Below, one piece after another: positions 1 through 8,307 of a DNA stretch of 64,000 bases. The stretch is from Arthrobacter sp. CAU 1506 (GTDB taxonomy: Bacteria > Actinomycetota > Actinomycetes > Actinomycetales > Micrococcaceae). A model generated the notes under the pieces. That model worked only from the letters and a program-made list of their open reading frames with translations, searched no databases and was not told the origin of the DNA. Position 1 is the first letter of the stretch. Each line of letters begins with the position of its first letter. A program made the position numbers and the translations under genes. The DNA is taken from the NCBI RefSeq assembly GCF_005047635.1, contig NZ_SUKC01000006.1:124001-188000 (forward strand). The letters are read 5' to 3'.

Positions 1-1248
1 GGCAGTGAAGACCGAGAAAACGAACGGCACCAGCCTGCCTGGCTTCAGCACGGAGGTCACCGGGTTCGCGATCGGCACCGGGGAGAGGAGCTGCGGCGCC
101 AGCTGTGCCGTCAGCCGCCGTTGGGCCGTCTGGCCAGCGAGCTGGAGTATGAGGCTTTCCGGCCCTGCGGCCAGCACGCCGAGGAACGAGTCTCCGTGGC
201 GGCGCGCCAGTGCCCGGGCCGCGGCCATGCGCTCGGAGGCAACGGCCGTCTGCGTCCGGGTGGAAGCCTTGGCCAAACCGCGGGTTGCGAGAGCGCTGGT
301 TACAGCTGCGACCCTGCGCAAGCGGTTCGACACCGCGGTGATCCGGGCCGTCGTTGCCGCCCCCGCGGCCGCGGCTCTCGCCGATGCCGCCCCCAGCACA
401 GCGACCACCGAGCGGAAGATGGATGCCGCAGCAGCGAGCCGTGCAGCGCCGGCGGCGCCGGAGATCCACACCGAGAGCCCTGCGCTGACCGGTGCCAGCG
501 CCATGCTCACGCCCAGAGTCAGGGCGACATCGCGGGTGAAGGCCGTGGCCTCCTCAACCAGTTGCCGGTGCGCCAGTTCCACGGCCCCGGCGTACTCGTT
601 GCATCCCTCGGCGAGGGCGTCACACCCATCTGCCAAGACGGATGCGCATGTCAGGAGTTCACCATGCGCGTCGCGCAGCAGGAGCACATCCGTCCCGCGA
701 AGACCTGCCAGCGCACCGGTCGCCGCTCGCTCTGTGGCGGCAGCCTGTGTCCTTATCTCTCGGCCGATGTCCTGCCAGGCACCGGCGATGCTCCGCAATG
801 CCGTGGCATCGCCGGACGGCCAGGACACGCCGGCTGCATCGGCAATCAGCTGCCCCAGTTCCGGGAGCAGCGGGAACCTGCCGCCGACGGCTGAAGGTGG
901 CAGGGGAAGGCAGCGCTCGCCGCCCGGAGGCGCGGGTTGCTCGAAGGCAGCGGCGGATCCCGCCGCTGCCTGTTCCGCAAACCGGTAGAGGGCCGCCGCC
1001 CACTGGGTGGAATACCGGAGCCGACCGTACGCGGCAGCGAGACCTTCCACTCCGCGCAGCAGTTCCGCCGCGTCCCGGTCATAGCCGTGTCCCCAGGGCG
1101 AAGCCTCCGCCTCCCAGCCTGACATCCCGGCGCCGACGCCCAGCCGGCCGTTTGCCGATGCCCGCAAATCCTCGTAGCCAGCGGCTGCCGTCCCGGCCGC
1201 CGTTGCGGCCTCCTCCAGGGCAACGGTGTCGACGATCAGCACTCCCAT
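1..1248 (-). CDS. Partial WXG100/CpnT-like protein, candidate secreted polymorphic toxin (C-terminus off the window)
   Basis: An uninterrupted leftward frame of 416 codons runs to base 1, so the C-terminus is missing. I chose the ATG at 1248 because GGAGGAGG lies 7 nt upstream; an in-frame ATG at 1254 is the alternative. Residues 1-110 look like an alpha-helical hairpin (GWEAEASPWG, then a heptad-rich helix). From about residue 130 to 240 there is a second helical segment opening with VSWPSGDATALRSIAGAW, which resembles the N-terminal domain of CpnT-type and other actinobacterial polymorphic toxins (WP-GD, LR, AW pattern). Residues 240-350 are Ala/Val-rich and possibly membrane-associated. 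I infer a type VII-type secretion passenger; any toxin domain would lie beyond the edge. Function is not proven, and no ESX genes are visible here. Confidence 0.7.
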   Translation of the reverse strand, partial: MGVLIVDTVALEEAATAAGTAAAGYEDLRASANGRLGVGAGMSGWEAEASPWGHGYDRDAAELLRGVEGLAAAYGRLRYSTQWAAALYRFAEQAAAGSAAAFEQPAPPGGERCLPLPPSAVGGRFPLLPELGQLIADAAGVSWPSGDATALRSIAGAWQDIGREIRTQAAATERAATGALAGLRGTDVLLLRDAHGELLTCASVLADGCDALAEGCNEYAGAVELAHRQLVEEATAFTRDVALTLGVSMALAPVSAGLSVWISGAAGAARLAAAASIFRSVVAVLGAASARAAAAGAATTARITAVSNRLRRVAAVTSALATRGLAKASTRTQTAVASERMAAARALARRHGDSFLGVLAAGPESLILQLAGQTAQRRLTAQLAPQLLSPVPIANPVTSVLKPGRLVPFVFSVFTA

Positions 1249-1461
1249 TCGCATCCCTCCTCCGGCACCCGACTGCACCCGAACGCACCCGACCGCACGC
1301 GGCCGCTGCCGGCCGCGCCCGCGCGCACCGGGGACCGCACCCGGCCGCACCGTCGGCCGCAAACCGTCCATCGTGGGACATGACGCTACGGCGGAAAGCG
1401 AAAGCCGGCCATGGCAAGGACGCGCATTGTGGATAACTCCACCGGGAATGGTCCGGAGGAT

Positions 1462-3168
1462 CTACTTGGCGTCGGCGTAGGAATCGACGACCGCCACACT
1501 CACCGGGAAATCAACCGGGATCCGGCCGAAGACCAGACGGGTGGCTGCAGCGGCCGACTCTTCGACCAGCCGGCGGGCCACGTCCGTCCGGTCTTCGCGG
1601 ACATGGAGCATGACCTCGTCGTGCAGGAAGAACACCATGTCCCCCACAGGGGAGCCTTCGGCAGCACAGCCGCGCAACCGGCGTCGTAATTCCGCCAGCC
1701 AGCACAGTGCCCATTCCGCAGCAGTGGACTGCACCACGAAGTTGCGGGTGAAGCGCCCGCGGCTGCGAGCCAGGCCGTCCGCCCGCCGCTGCTCCTCCGC
1801 GGTGGTGGTCCGTTGGGCGGCCAGCCAGCGGTCAGAAGGTGGCGGGCAGCTGCGGCCCAGGTAACTGCTGACCACCTGGCCTGCTTCGCCCGCCCGCGCC
1901 GCGCGTTCGACCACTGCGATGGCCTGCGGATAAGTGCGGGTGAGCTGGGGCATCAGCCGGCCGGACTCACCGGTGGTCGCCCCGTACATGGCGCCGAGCA
2001 TGGCGATCTTCGCTTTGGCCCGGTCACCGCCGAAACCCACGTCGGCAATTCCTTGGTAAAGGTCTTTGCCCCGCCCCGCCGCTGCCAACGCGGAGTCCTG
2101 TGCCAGCGCAGCCAGGACACGGGGTTCCAGCTGGGCCGCGTCGGCGACAATGAGCTTGCGGCCGGGATCCGGACGGACCGCATCCCTGATCTGGCCCGGT
2201 ATCTGCAGGGCACCGCCGCCGCGCGAGGCCCAGCGGCCGGTGACCACGCCGCCCACAACGTACTCCGGCCTAAAACGGCCATCCCGGACCCAGGCATCGA
2301 GCCACGTCCAGCCATTGGCCGTGAACAGGCGGGAGAGCTTGCGGTACTGCAGCAGCGGTTCGATCGCCGGGTGCGAATGTTCCTTCAACTCCCAGGAACT
2401 GGTGGTCTTAACCTCGATGCCCGCCCGATGCAGGGCACGGATGAGCTGTTGCGGGGAGTCCGGGCTGAAGTTGGGATTGGCCAACTCCTGTCCGAGCTTG
2501 ATGGCCAGATCCTCCAGTTTCTCCGGCCGCTGGCCTTCCCGCGGCCGCGCTCCCAGATGCGAAGAGAGGATGTCCAAGTGGATGTCCTCGCTCCACGGAA
2601 CTCCCGAGTGCTCCATTTCGGCGGCTATCAGGGCGCCGGCTGATTCGGCGGCCAGCAGCAGCTGCAGCCGGCCGCGCTGCGGCGAGGCGGCAACAGCGGC
2701 CAACTGGTCCTGCAACTCCGCCATCAGGTCTTCCAGAGCTGTCCCGCTGGCCTGCGGTGCGTCGAAGAGCGTGAACTGGTCCGGGGACTGCGGCAGCGGT
2801 GGCAGCTGGCGGGGGAGTTCGTCGTCCTGGTGCACCAGCGGCTTCTCCCGGAGCGCGCGGATGTATTCCGTGTCAGGGGCGTAGACGGACAGCGACAGGA
2901 TGCTGCGGACCAACGCCAGATCGTGGCTCCGGTCCACGCCCGCCCCGGCGGCGAGCAACGGCAGATAATCATCACGGGTGGATTCGAAGACCCAGCGGGG
3001 CGTCTCTGCGTCCAGGCTCCGGACCGTCTCGGCCAGTTGTCCGGCGGGCACGACGGCGGGTGGCGCGGTGGGCGCGCCATGGGCGTCGGTGCGCTGTAGG
3101 TACGCTGCGGATTCCATGCCTGCTTGCACGGAAACGTTCCGCGCTGCGGACGCCAGGACGATGTACAC
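1462..3168 (-). CDS. Bifunctional 3'-5' exonuclease/DNA polymerase-type protein (Pol I family A)
   Basis: A 568-residue protein with a family A polymerase domain in its C-terminal half. Motif A is VADAAQLEPRVLA with Asp343, motif B contains RAKAKIAMLGAMYG, and motif C is HDEV with Asp517 and Glu518, so the polymerase catalytic residues are present. The N-terminal part corresponds to a 3'-5' exonuclease-like region, but I see no clear DxE exonuclease motif, and there is no 5' nuclease domain. This matches the short actinobacterial polymerase family annotated as bifunctional exonuclease/polymerase, which is distinct from full PolA. Its substrate is unknown; DNA repair synthesis is a reasonable guess. 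The GTG start at 3168 follows GAGAAT-N6, a leaderless-type arrangement. It diverges from the Tad operon. Confidence 0.85.
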   Translation of the reverse strand: MYIVLASAARNVSVQAGMESAAYLQRTDAHGAPTAPPAVVPAGQLAETVRSLDAETPRWVFESTRDDYLPLLAAGAGVDRSHDLALVRSILSLSVYAPDTEYIRALREKPLVHQDDELPRQLPPLPQSPDQFTLFDAPQASGTALEDLMAELQDQLAAVAASPQRGRLQLLLAAESAGALIAAEMEHSGVPWSEDIHLDILSSHLGARPREGQRPEKLEDLAIKLGQELANPNFSPDSPQQLIRALHRAGIEVKTTSSWELKEHSHPAIEPLLQYRKLSRLFTANGWTWLDAWVRDGRFRPEYVVGGVVTGRWASRGGGALQIPGQIRDAVRPDPGRKLIVADAAQLEPRVLAALAQDSALAAAGRGKDLYQGIADVGFGGDRAKAKIAMLGAMYGATTGESGRLMPQLTRTYPQAIAVVERAARAGEAGQVVSSYLGRSCPPPSDRWLAAQRTTTAEEQRRADGLARSRGRFTRNFVVQSTAAEWALCWLAELRRRLRGCAAEGSPVGDMVFFLHDEVMLHVREDRTDVARRLVEESAAAATRLVFGRIPVDFPVSVAVVDSYADAK

Positions 3169-3279
3169 GCCTCAATTCTCCCCTGACCTGTCCTCCACAA
3201 CCGCACGGCTGGCCGCCGCCATACACATCGGCAAGGCGTGCCGGAGCCACACCGGCCGAACTCGCGGCACGCTCGGAGC

Positions 3280-4386
3280 ATGCCAAGACACCAAACGGTC
3301 AAGGAACGTGCGGCATGGAGACCTGACGAAGCGGCCGACGTCGTGCTCCTGGGCGGCACTGGGAGCCTGCGTGATGAAGTCGCCCGGATCGCGGCGGCTG
3401 CGGGGCTGGCGCTTCGCCCCGAGGACCCGACGGGAGCGCCGGCGCCTGCGCCCGGTGGCGCCCCGGTGCTGTTGGGAACCGGGTACGCCCGGACGCTGCG
3501 GACGGCTGCGGAACTCGTCGTGGTGGGTTTCCTCGATGAGGCGCCCGCTCTCTGGGATCTGGCTGCCTCGACCGGCGCGGGCCGGGTGGCCGTGCTTCCC
3601 GACGGCGCGGCATGGCTGGCGGAATACTTGAGCCGGACCCGGCGGCGTGAAACTGCGGGGAAAATAGTGGCCCTGCACGGGGCCAGCGGCGGGGTAGGGA
3701 CTTCGGCGCTCGCCGGTTGGCTGGCCGCGGAGGCAGCGCGCTCCGGGACAGCCACAGTGTTGGTGGATGCGGATCCGCTGGGCGGCGGGCTCTCGTCGGC
3801 GCTGGGCGCCGCCGATGTCCCGGGACTGGTCTGGCCGGATCTGGCGGAAGCGCAGGGAACGGTGAATCCGGTCCAACTTGCCGCGTCGCTGCCGGCCATC
3901 GCCGGCTTCTCGTTGCTGTCCTGGCCCGGAGCCGGGAAAGAAACCCTTACGGAGGTGCCGGAGGCCGATACGGCGGCGGAAATCCTGTCAGCCGCTGCGG
4001 GCGCTTTTGGTTTGGTGGTTATTGACGCCGGCCGGCTGGGGAGCAGTCCTGACATCGGGCGACCCGCGGACGACATTGTTCTGCTGACCAGAGCAGATCT
4101 GCGGTCCAGGCGGGCTGCTGCGACTGCGGCAGCCACTGCAGCCGGCTCGGGTGCCAACATCCACGTGGTCGTCAGGGGGCCGCTGCCGCCGGGGACCGAC
4201 GAACACCTGATTGCCGACGGTCTGGGTGTGTCGCTGGCCGGATACCTGCCGCAGCTACGGGCGGTGCCGGCCAGCCAGCATGACGGCCGGCTATTGGAGC
4301 TGGCCTCCAACAGGCGGATCCGCGCGTTATGTGCCAGCTTGCTGGACCGGCTGGAATCCGGACACCAACCTGGGAGGCTGGCATGA
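3280..4386 (+). CDS. CpaE-like / septum-site-determining (Ssd) ParA-type ATPase of the Tad locus
   Basis: A 368-residue MinD/ParA-superfamily protein at the head of the Tad operon, the position of the helicase/secretion neighbourhood CpaE-like family (Rv3660c/Ssd type). An N-terminal receiver-like region (VLLGGTGSLRDEVARIAAAAG) precedes the ATPase fold. The P-loop at residues 134-142 reads GASGGVGTS: both lysines of the usual deviant Walker motif KGGVGKT are replaced, so classical ATP hydrolysis is doubtful. In related systems these proteins position Tad/Flp machinery or influence septation. The stop overlaps the tadA start (ATGA), showing translational coupling. The start is uncertain: ATG 3280 was chosen, while GTG 3238 is in frame. 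Confidence 0.8.
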   Translation: MPRHQTVKERAAWRPDEAADVVLLGGTGSLRDEVARIAAAAGLALRPEDPTGAPAPAPGGAPVLLGTGYARTLRTAAELVVVGFLDEAPALWDLAASTGAGRVAVLPDGAAWLAEYLSRTRRRETAGKIVALHGASGGVGTSALAGWLAAEAARSGTATVLVDADPLGGGLSSALGAADVPGLVWPDLAEAQGTVNPVQLAASLPAIAGFSLLSWPGAGKETLTEVPEADTAAEILSAAAGAFGLVVIDAGRLGSSPDIGRPADDIVLLTRADLRSRRAAATAAATAAGSGANIHVVVRGPLPPGTDEHLIADGLGVSLAGYLPQLRAVPASQHDGRLLELASNRRIRALCASLLDRLESGHQPGRLA

Positions 4387-5549
4387 ATAGCATGGGCCGC
4401 GGGCGCCGGGCGGCACCGGCGGAGGCCCGCGAGATCAGCATGGAACCCTTCCGCAATGCGGTGTTGTCGGACCCGTCGCCGGTGACCGGGGCACGACTGG
4501 CGGCAGCAGTGCAGTCAAGCGGACGGCTGTTGGGAACGGCCGGTACCTTGCAGGCCGTCGATTCGCTGGCCGCGGAGCTGCGCGGTCTCGGGCCGCTGCA
4601 GCAGCTGGCCGATGCCCGGGTGACGGACATTCTGGTGAACGGCCCGCACGATGTCTGGACCGACGGCGAGGGCGGCTTGCGTCGGGCCGAGGTTGCATTC
4701 GGCAGCGATGCCGAGGTGCGGGCACTGGCCGCACGTCTGGTCGCGGCCGGCGGACGCAGGCTTGACGACGGGAATCCGTGCGCAGATGTGCACCTCGCCG
4801 GTTACCGGGTCCATGCCGTGCTGCCGCCGGTCTCCACCGGCGGCACCCTCTTGTCGATCCGCCTGCACCGCCCGCGCCGCTTCGCACTTTCGGAACTGCT
4901 CGCTACCGCCCCGCAATGGCAGCCGTACCTTGAAGCCATTGTGCTCCGGCGGCTCAATTTCCTGATCTGCGGCGCAACCGGGTCCGGCAAGACCACCATG
5001 CTCGCGGCCCTGCTGGGAACCGTCTCGCCGCGGGAACGGATGGTTTTGGTTGAGGACGCCGCAGAACTGAATCCGGGACACCCGCACGTGGTGGGCCTGC
5101 AAAGCCGGACCAGCAACGTCGAGGGCAGCGGAGCGGTCGGAATGGCAGAGCTGGTCAGGCAGGCCCTGCGCATGCGCCCGGACCGGCTGGTGGTCGGAGA
5201 ATGCCGTGGGGCGGAAGTCCGGGAGTTCCTGGCCGCGATGAATACCGGTCACACAGGCGCCGGCGGCACCATCCACGCGAATGCGGCGGCAGCCGTGCCG
5301 GCACGGCTGGCAGCGATGGGCGCGCTCGCAGGAATGAACGCCGACTCGATCGCGCTGCAGGCAGCAAGCGCGCTGGATCTGGTGATCTCGATGCAGCGGA
5401 CCGATGCAGGGAGGTGCGTGCAGGAAGTCTGCCTGCTGCAAACCAGCGACGACGGACGTTTACAGACCCTCACGGCGTTGGCCGCCGATGGGGCCAGCGT
5501 CCGCTACGGCCCCGGCTGGGACGAACTGCGCGGACGGTTGTTCCCGTGA
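4383..5549 (+). CDS. tadA: TadA/CpaF-type secretion ATPase
   Basis: A 388-residue hexameric traffic ATPase of the VirB11/CpaF family that would power assembly of Flp/Tad pili or pseudopili from the cytoplasmic face. Walker A is GATGSGKTT at residues 197-205; the Asp-box region VLVEDAAELNP and the Walker B-like LVVGECRGAEV follow, with the conserved histidine region TGHTGAGGTIHAN. The N-terminal domain has the usual LADARVTDILVNGPHDVW segment. The start is ATG 4383, which overlaps the cpaE stop by four bases. It is followed directly by tadB with a GTGA overlap. It matches the ATPase of the helicase/secretion neighbourhood, so the assignment is firm; the substrate is presumably the downstream pilin. 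Confidence 0.95.
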   Translation: MNSMGRGRRAAPAEAREISMEPFRNAVLSDPSPVTGARLAAAVQSSGRLLGTAGTLQAVDSLAAELRGLGPLQQLADARVTDILVNGPHDVWTDGEGGLRRAEVAFGSDAEVRALAARLVAAGGRRLDDGNPCADVHLAGYRVHAVLPPVSTGGTLLSIRLHRPRRFALSELLATAPQWQPYLEAIVLRRLNFLICGATGSGKTTMLAALLGTVSPRERMVLVEDAAELNPGHPHVVGLQSRTSNVEGSGAVGMAELVRQALRMRPDRLVVGECRGAEVREFLAAMNTGHTGAGGTIHANAAAAVPARLAAMGALAGMNADSIALQAASALDLVISMQRTDAGRCVQEVCLLQTSDDGRLQTLTALAADGASVRYGPGWDELRGRLFP

Positions 5550-6352
5550 CCGGGCTTGCTGTTTTTCTGCTGACCGCCGCCGCTTGCCTGCTGCTGTTGC
5601 CATCGAGGCGGCCTCTTCCAGCGGACGCTGGCGAAGGCGGCCGGCTCAAGGCCGTCAGCAAGGGCAGGAGGAGCCAAGCCGCTGCGGCGCAATTGGACCA
5701 GTTGCCCCTGTTCGTGCGGCAGTTGGCCGCTCTGCTGCGTTCGGGGCGTGCCCCGGCACAGCTCTGGCCGGACATGCTCGCGGTCTACGCTTCACCGGGA
5801 CGGCCTGAAGACGAGCGGCAGGGTGGCCGAAAGACGGGCCGGACGGGGCTCGCGCCCGGAGTACCAACGGAACACTTCGAGATACTGCTGCCCCGTCTGC
5901 AGGCAGCAGCCCAAGCCGCGGAACTGGGCTTGGGCATCGGACCGGTTCTGCGCCGGCCACCGCCGGCCAGCGCCAGACGGGCGGATACTGCCGCCGCAGC
6001 TGCACATCGCATGTGGCATGACCTGGCCTCCTGCTGGGAGGTCTCCGAAAGGACCGGGGCGCCGCTGGCGCTGCTGCTTGAGAATTATGCGCGGCACCTG
6101 CAGGATCGACTCGATGGCCGGGCGGCGCGCCGGACTGCGCTGGCGGGACCGAAAGCGACGGCTACCCTGCTCGCCTGGCTGCCGTTGCTGGGACTCGGCC
6201 TGGGAACCGTGATGGGCGCCGACCCCGTCAGCACCCTGCTGCTGTCAGCGTCGGGCTGGCCTGTCCTGGTTGTTGGAGTGGCGCTGATGATTGGCGCACG
6301 CCTCTGGTCGCGCGCACTTGTGCGACGGGCCGCAGGGTCGGATTCCTTGTGA
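5546..6352 (+). CDS. tadB: TadB-like type II secretion F-domain inner membrane protein
   Basis: A 268-residue membrane platform protein of the Tad system. There is a hydrophobic segment at the N-terminus (GLAVFLLTAAACLLLLP), a cytoplasmic T2SSF-type helical domain (LPLFVRQLAALLRSGRAPAQLW) and two C-terminal transmembrane helices (ATLLAWLPLLGLGLGTVMG and GWPVLVVGVALMIGA). Together with TadC it should form the platform that the TadA ATPase rotates or drives. The GTG start at 5546 overlaps the tadA stop (GTGA), so the long upstream reading frame is not part of the gene. The stop again overlaps tadC by four bases. The sequence is divergent, as usual for actinobacterial TadB; the call rests on domain plus position. 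Confidence 0.88.
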   Translation: MTGLAVFLLTAAACLLLLPSRRPLPADAGEGGRLKAVSKGRRSQAAAAQLDQLPLFVRQLAALLRSGRAPAQLWPDMLAVYASPGRPEDERQGGRKTGRTGLAPGVPTEHFEILLPRLQAAAQAAELGLGIGPVLRRPPPASARRADTAAAAAHRMWHDLASCWEVSERTGAPLALLLENYARHLQDRLDGRAARRTALAGPKATATLLAWLPLLGLGLGTVMGADPVSTLLLSASGWPVLVVGVALMIGARLWSRALVRRAAGSDSL

Positions 6353-6909
6353 TCCCGGTCCTGACGGGCGCACTGCTCTTCGGAGCCGTGTTGCTGTTGT
6401 GGCCGGGGCTGTCCGGGTCGGGGTTCATCCCGGCCAAACGGGCTTCCGGCGCCGAGCGGCGGAGGCGCGGTGATGAGGAAGCGCCTGAAGATCCAGCCCT
6501 GCAGTTGGACCTGCTGGGCGCCATGCTGGCCGCGGGCCAGTCCCTGCCGAGCGCAGTGGCCGCGCTCGCGGCCTCCACTCATGGACCCCAGCAGTCAGCC
6601 CTGCAACGGGTCGCCTCGGCGCTGCTACTGGGCGTGGACTGGCAGGAGGCCTGGGCGGTCGGGGGCCGCGGGCCCGGGACGGACCTGCTCCGCGACTCCT
6701 TGCGCTTCGGTGCCGCCACGGGTGCCCCATCGGCAGCGGTGCTCTTCGCCCAGGCCGACCAACTGCGCCGCCGGCGGCGGCAGGAAGACCAGCAGCGGGC
6801 GGCTGCGCTTGGGACCAAGCTTGTGCTCCCGCTAGGCCTGTGTGCCCTTCCATCCTTCATCGCGCTGGGAGTTGTGCCGGTACTGGTCGCCCTCGTGCCC
6901 CGGTTGTAA
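6349..6909 (+). CDS. tadC: TadC-like type II secretion F-domain membrane protein
   Basis: A 186-residue protein, shorter than many TadC proteins (about 300 residues) but typical for the actinobacterial cluster. It has an N-terminal transmembrane segment (GALLFGAVLLLWPGL), a helical T2SSF-like domain (LQLDLLGAMLAAGQSLPSAV and LRRRRRQEDQQRAAALGTK) and a C-terminal hydrophobic hairpin ending in VVPVLVALVPRL. It would pair with TadB in the inner membrane platform. The GTG start at 6349 overlaps the tadB stop. A 126-base gap separates it from the pilin gene, which has its own strong ribosome binding site, so the pilin can be translated at a higher level than the machinery genes. Confidence 0.85.
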   Translation: MIPVLTGALLFGAVLLLWPGLSGSGFIPAKRASGAERRRRGDEEAPEDPALQLDLLGAMLAAGQSLPSAVAALAASTHGPQQSALQRVASALLLGVDWQEAWAVGGRGPGTDLLRDSLRFGAATGAPSAAVLFAQADQLRRRRRQEDQQRAAALGTKLVLPLGLCALPSFIALGVVPVLVALVPRL

Positions 6910-7035
6910 GCATTCCTCCACAATGCCGCAGAGGCCCCGGTTATGCACGGGCAACAGATCGACCCTGCCAGCACAGTGACGTTGTCCGGGAAGCTCGAAT
7001 GACCGCAATCCGGCGGTCACATCCAGGAGGAAAAT

Positions 7036-7365
7036 ATGTCACTGTCACTGGCACATAGGCGGACCCGGACAGCACCCAACCGGCTGCCGCTGAACCCGGC
7101 GCCATTGGAGACCCCCGGGACCGAGCAGGAAGAAACAGGTCATCTGGCGGAGGTGATTGCTTTTCCCACTGAAGGACCCAACGGCCGGGCCAGGAAGACC
7201 CGGCGCGACGTGGGCGGCTCCGAGGCAGGGATGGCGACGGCCGAGTACGCCATTGCGACACTCGCTGCCGTCGCGTTCGCTGGTCTCTTGGTCCTGATCC
7301 TGCGCAGCGGCGAAGTCCGCGGCATGCTCACGCGCCTGGTGGAACTCGCACTAACGGCGGTCTGA
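7036..7365 (+). CDS. Flp-like pilin precursor (DUF4244 family)
   Basis: A 109-residue pilin candidate in the major pilin position of the Tad operon. It has a class-III signal-like junction, EAG/MATAEYAIAT, with Gly65 at -1, Met66 at +1 and Glu70 at +5, followed by one hydrophobic helix (LAAVAFAGLLVLIL) and a short tail. The ATG at 7036 is supported by a near-perfect AGGAGG six bases upstream. This makes the pre-cleavage leader about 65 residues, much longer than classical Flp leaders and rich in Pro, Arg and Glu. No prepilin peptidase gene (TadV) lies in this window. The product should be the fibre or pseudopilus subunit handled by TadA/B/C. Confidence 0.85.
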   Translation: MSLSLAHRRTRTAPNRLPLNPAPLETPGTEQEETGHLAEVIAFPTEGPNGRARKTRRDVGGSEAGMATAEYAIATLAAVAFAGLLVLILRSGEVRGMLTRLVELALTAV

Positions 7366-7368
7366 GAG

Positions 7369-7815
7369 ATGCGGAGCCGCTGCGGTCCAGTCCGTCACCG
7401 CCAGTGCTGTGTGGCTGCGAACGGCCGGTGCACCATTGAACGCGGCAGCGTCACCGCGGAATTTGCCGTGGCATTGCCGGCGGTCGTCGTCGTGCTGGCG
7501 TTCCTGTTGGCGGGGGCGGCGGCCGGGGCGGCCCAGCTGAATCTGGAGAAGGCAGCCCAGGCAGCGGTCCGGCAACTGGGCCGCGGCGAGACCAAGGCGG
7601 CAGCCGCACACACCGTTCGCTCCATTGCCGGAGACGAGGCTGTCCTCGTGGCTGACAGCGGCAGCGGCGGCTGGGTGGCTGTCCGGGTTACCGCATCGGT
7701 GCCCGGGCCCTGGCCGGAGTTCGGCGGGTGGACACTGGCCGCGGAGGCCACCGGTCCGGTGGAGCTAGGCGCCGACCCTGCGGTTCCGGCGGGAGCAGGC
7801 AGCGGTGGCCGGTAA
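7369..7815 (+). CDS. TadE-like pseudopilin/minor pilin
   Basis: A 148-residue TadE-family protein three bases after the pilin stop. A prepilin-type junction RG/SVTAEFAVALP is visible, with Gly26 at -1 and Glu31 at +5, followed by a single hydrophobic helix (AVVVVLAFLLAGAAAGAA). The rest is extracytoplasmic and Ala/Gly-rich, with no cysteine pair beyond those in the leader. It is expected to be a minor subunit or assembly factor of the Tad pilus. Its end overlaps the next TadE-like gene by 11 bases. The very short N-terminal leader with Cys6, Cys14 and Cys15 is unusual; a later start cannot be excluded. Confidence 0.85.
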   Translation: MRSRCGPVRHRQCCVAANGRCTIERGSVTAEFAVALPAVVVVLAFLLAGAAAGAAQLNLEKAAQAAVRQLGRGETKAAAAHTVRSIAGDEAVLVADSGSGGWVAVRVTASVPGPWPEFGGWTLAAEATGPVELGADPAVPAGAGSGGR

Positions 7816-8248
7816 CGAGCTTCCGCCGTCCCGGACAGCCACACGCCGTTCGGCGGTCAGCGCATCCTCCCGGCAGACCGAAGACAACGGGGCCGGGACC
7901 GTCCTTGCCGTCGGCCTGGTGCTGCTGCTGTGCCTGATGCTCGCAGTGGTCACCTCGGTACTCCAAGCGGGAATGGCATCGGCGCGGGCCGGCAAGGCAG
8001 CGGACCTGGCTGCCTTGGCCGGCGCCGATGCCGCCCGCGGGCTGCTGGCGGGTGACCCTTGCAGCCTTGCCGCGGAAGTAGCAGGCAAGCAGCACGCCGA
8101 ACTGTCCGCGTGCAGCCGATCGGGACCAGGCGGCGTTGTGGTCGACGTACGTACCCGGACCGTGCTGCCCGAGGTCTTTGGCTGGATCAACGGGCAGTGG
8201 ACGCATGCCAACGGCCGGGCACGGGCGGGGCCGCCGCCGGCGAGATGA
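7805..8248 (+). CDS. Helicase/secretion neighbourhood TadE-like protein (Rv3654c type)
   Basis: A 147-residue protein with an N-terminal cytoplasmic tail of about 28 residues, then NGAGTVLAVGLVLLLCLMLA as the single transmembrane segment, and an exported domain beginning GMASARAGKAADLAALAGADAA. That last motif is characteristic of the TadE-like protein always found beside the helicase in actinobacterial genomes. It lacks the +5 Glu of true prepilins, so processing by a prepilin peptidase is less certain. The GTG start at 7805 overlaps the preceding gene. It closes the rightward Tad operon and converges with the helicase gene. Confidence 0.85.
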   Translation: MAGNELPPSRTATRRSAVSASSRQTEDNGAGTVLAVGLVLLLCLMLAVVTSVLQAGMASARAGKAADLAALAGADAARGLLAGDPCSLAAEVAGKQHAELSACSRSGPGGVVVDVRTRTVLPEVFGWINGQWTHANGRARAGPPPAR

Positions 8249-8262
8249 GTGATCGCCGGCGG
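8234..8262 (+). terminator. Perfect GC hairpin at the end of the Tad operon
   Basis: CCGCCGGCGA and its exact reverse complement TCGCCGGCGG are separated by nine bases that contain the stop codon of the last Tad gene. There is no U-tract, so it may act as an mRNA-end stabiliser or weak terminator between the convergent genes. Confidence 0.4.
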
Positions 8263-8307
8263 GCCGGACGCAACACTCATCCGGCGCCAGGCAACGGCGC
8301 TGTCCTG

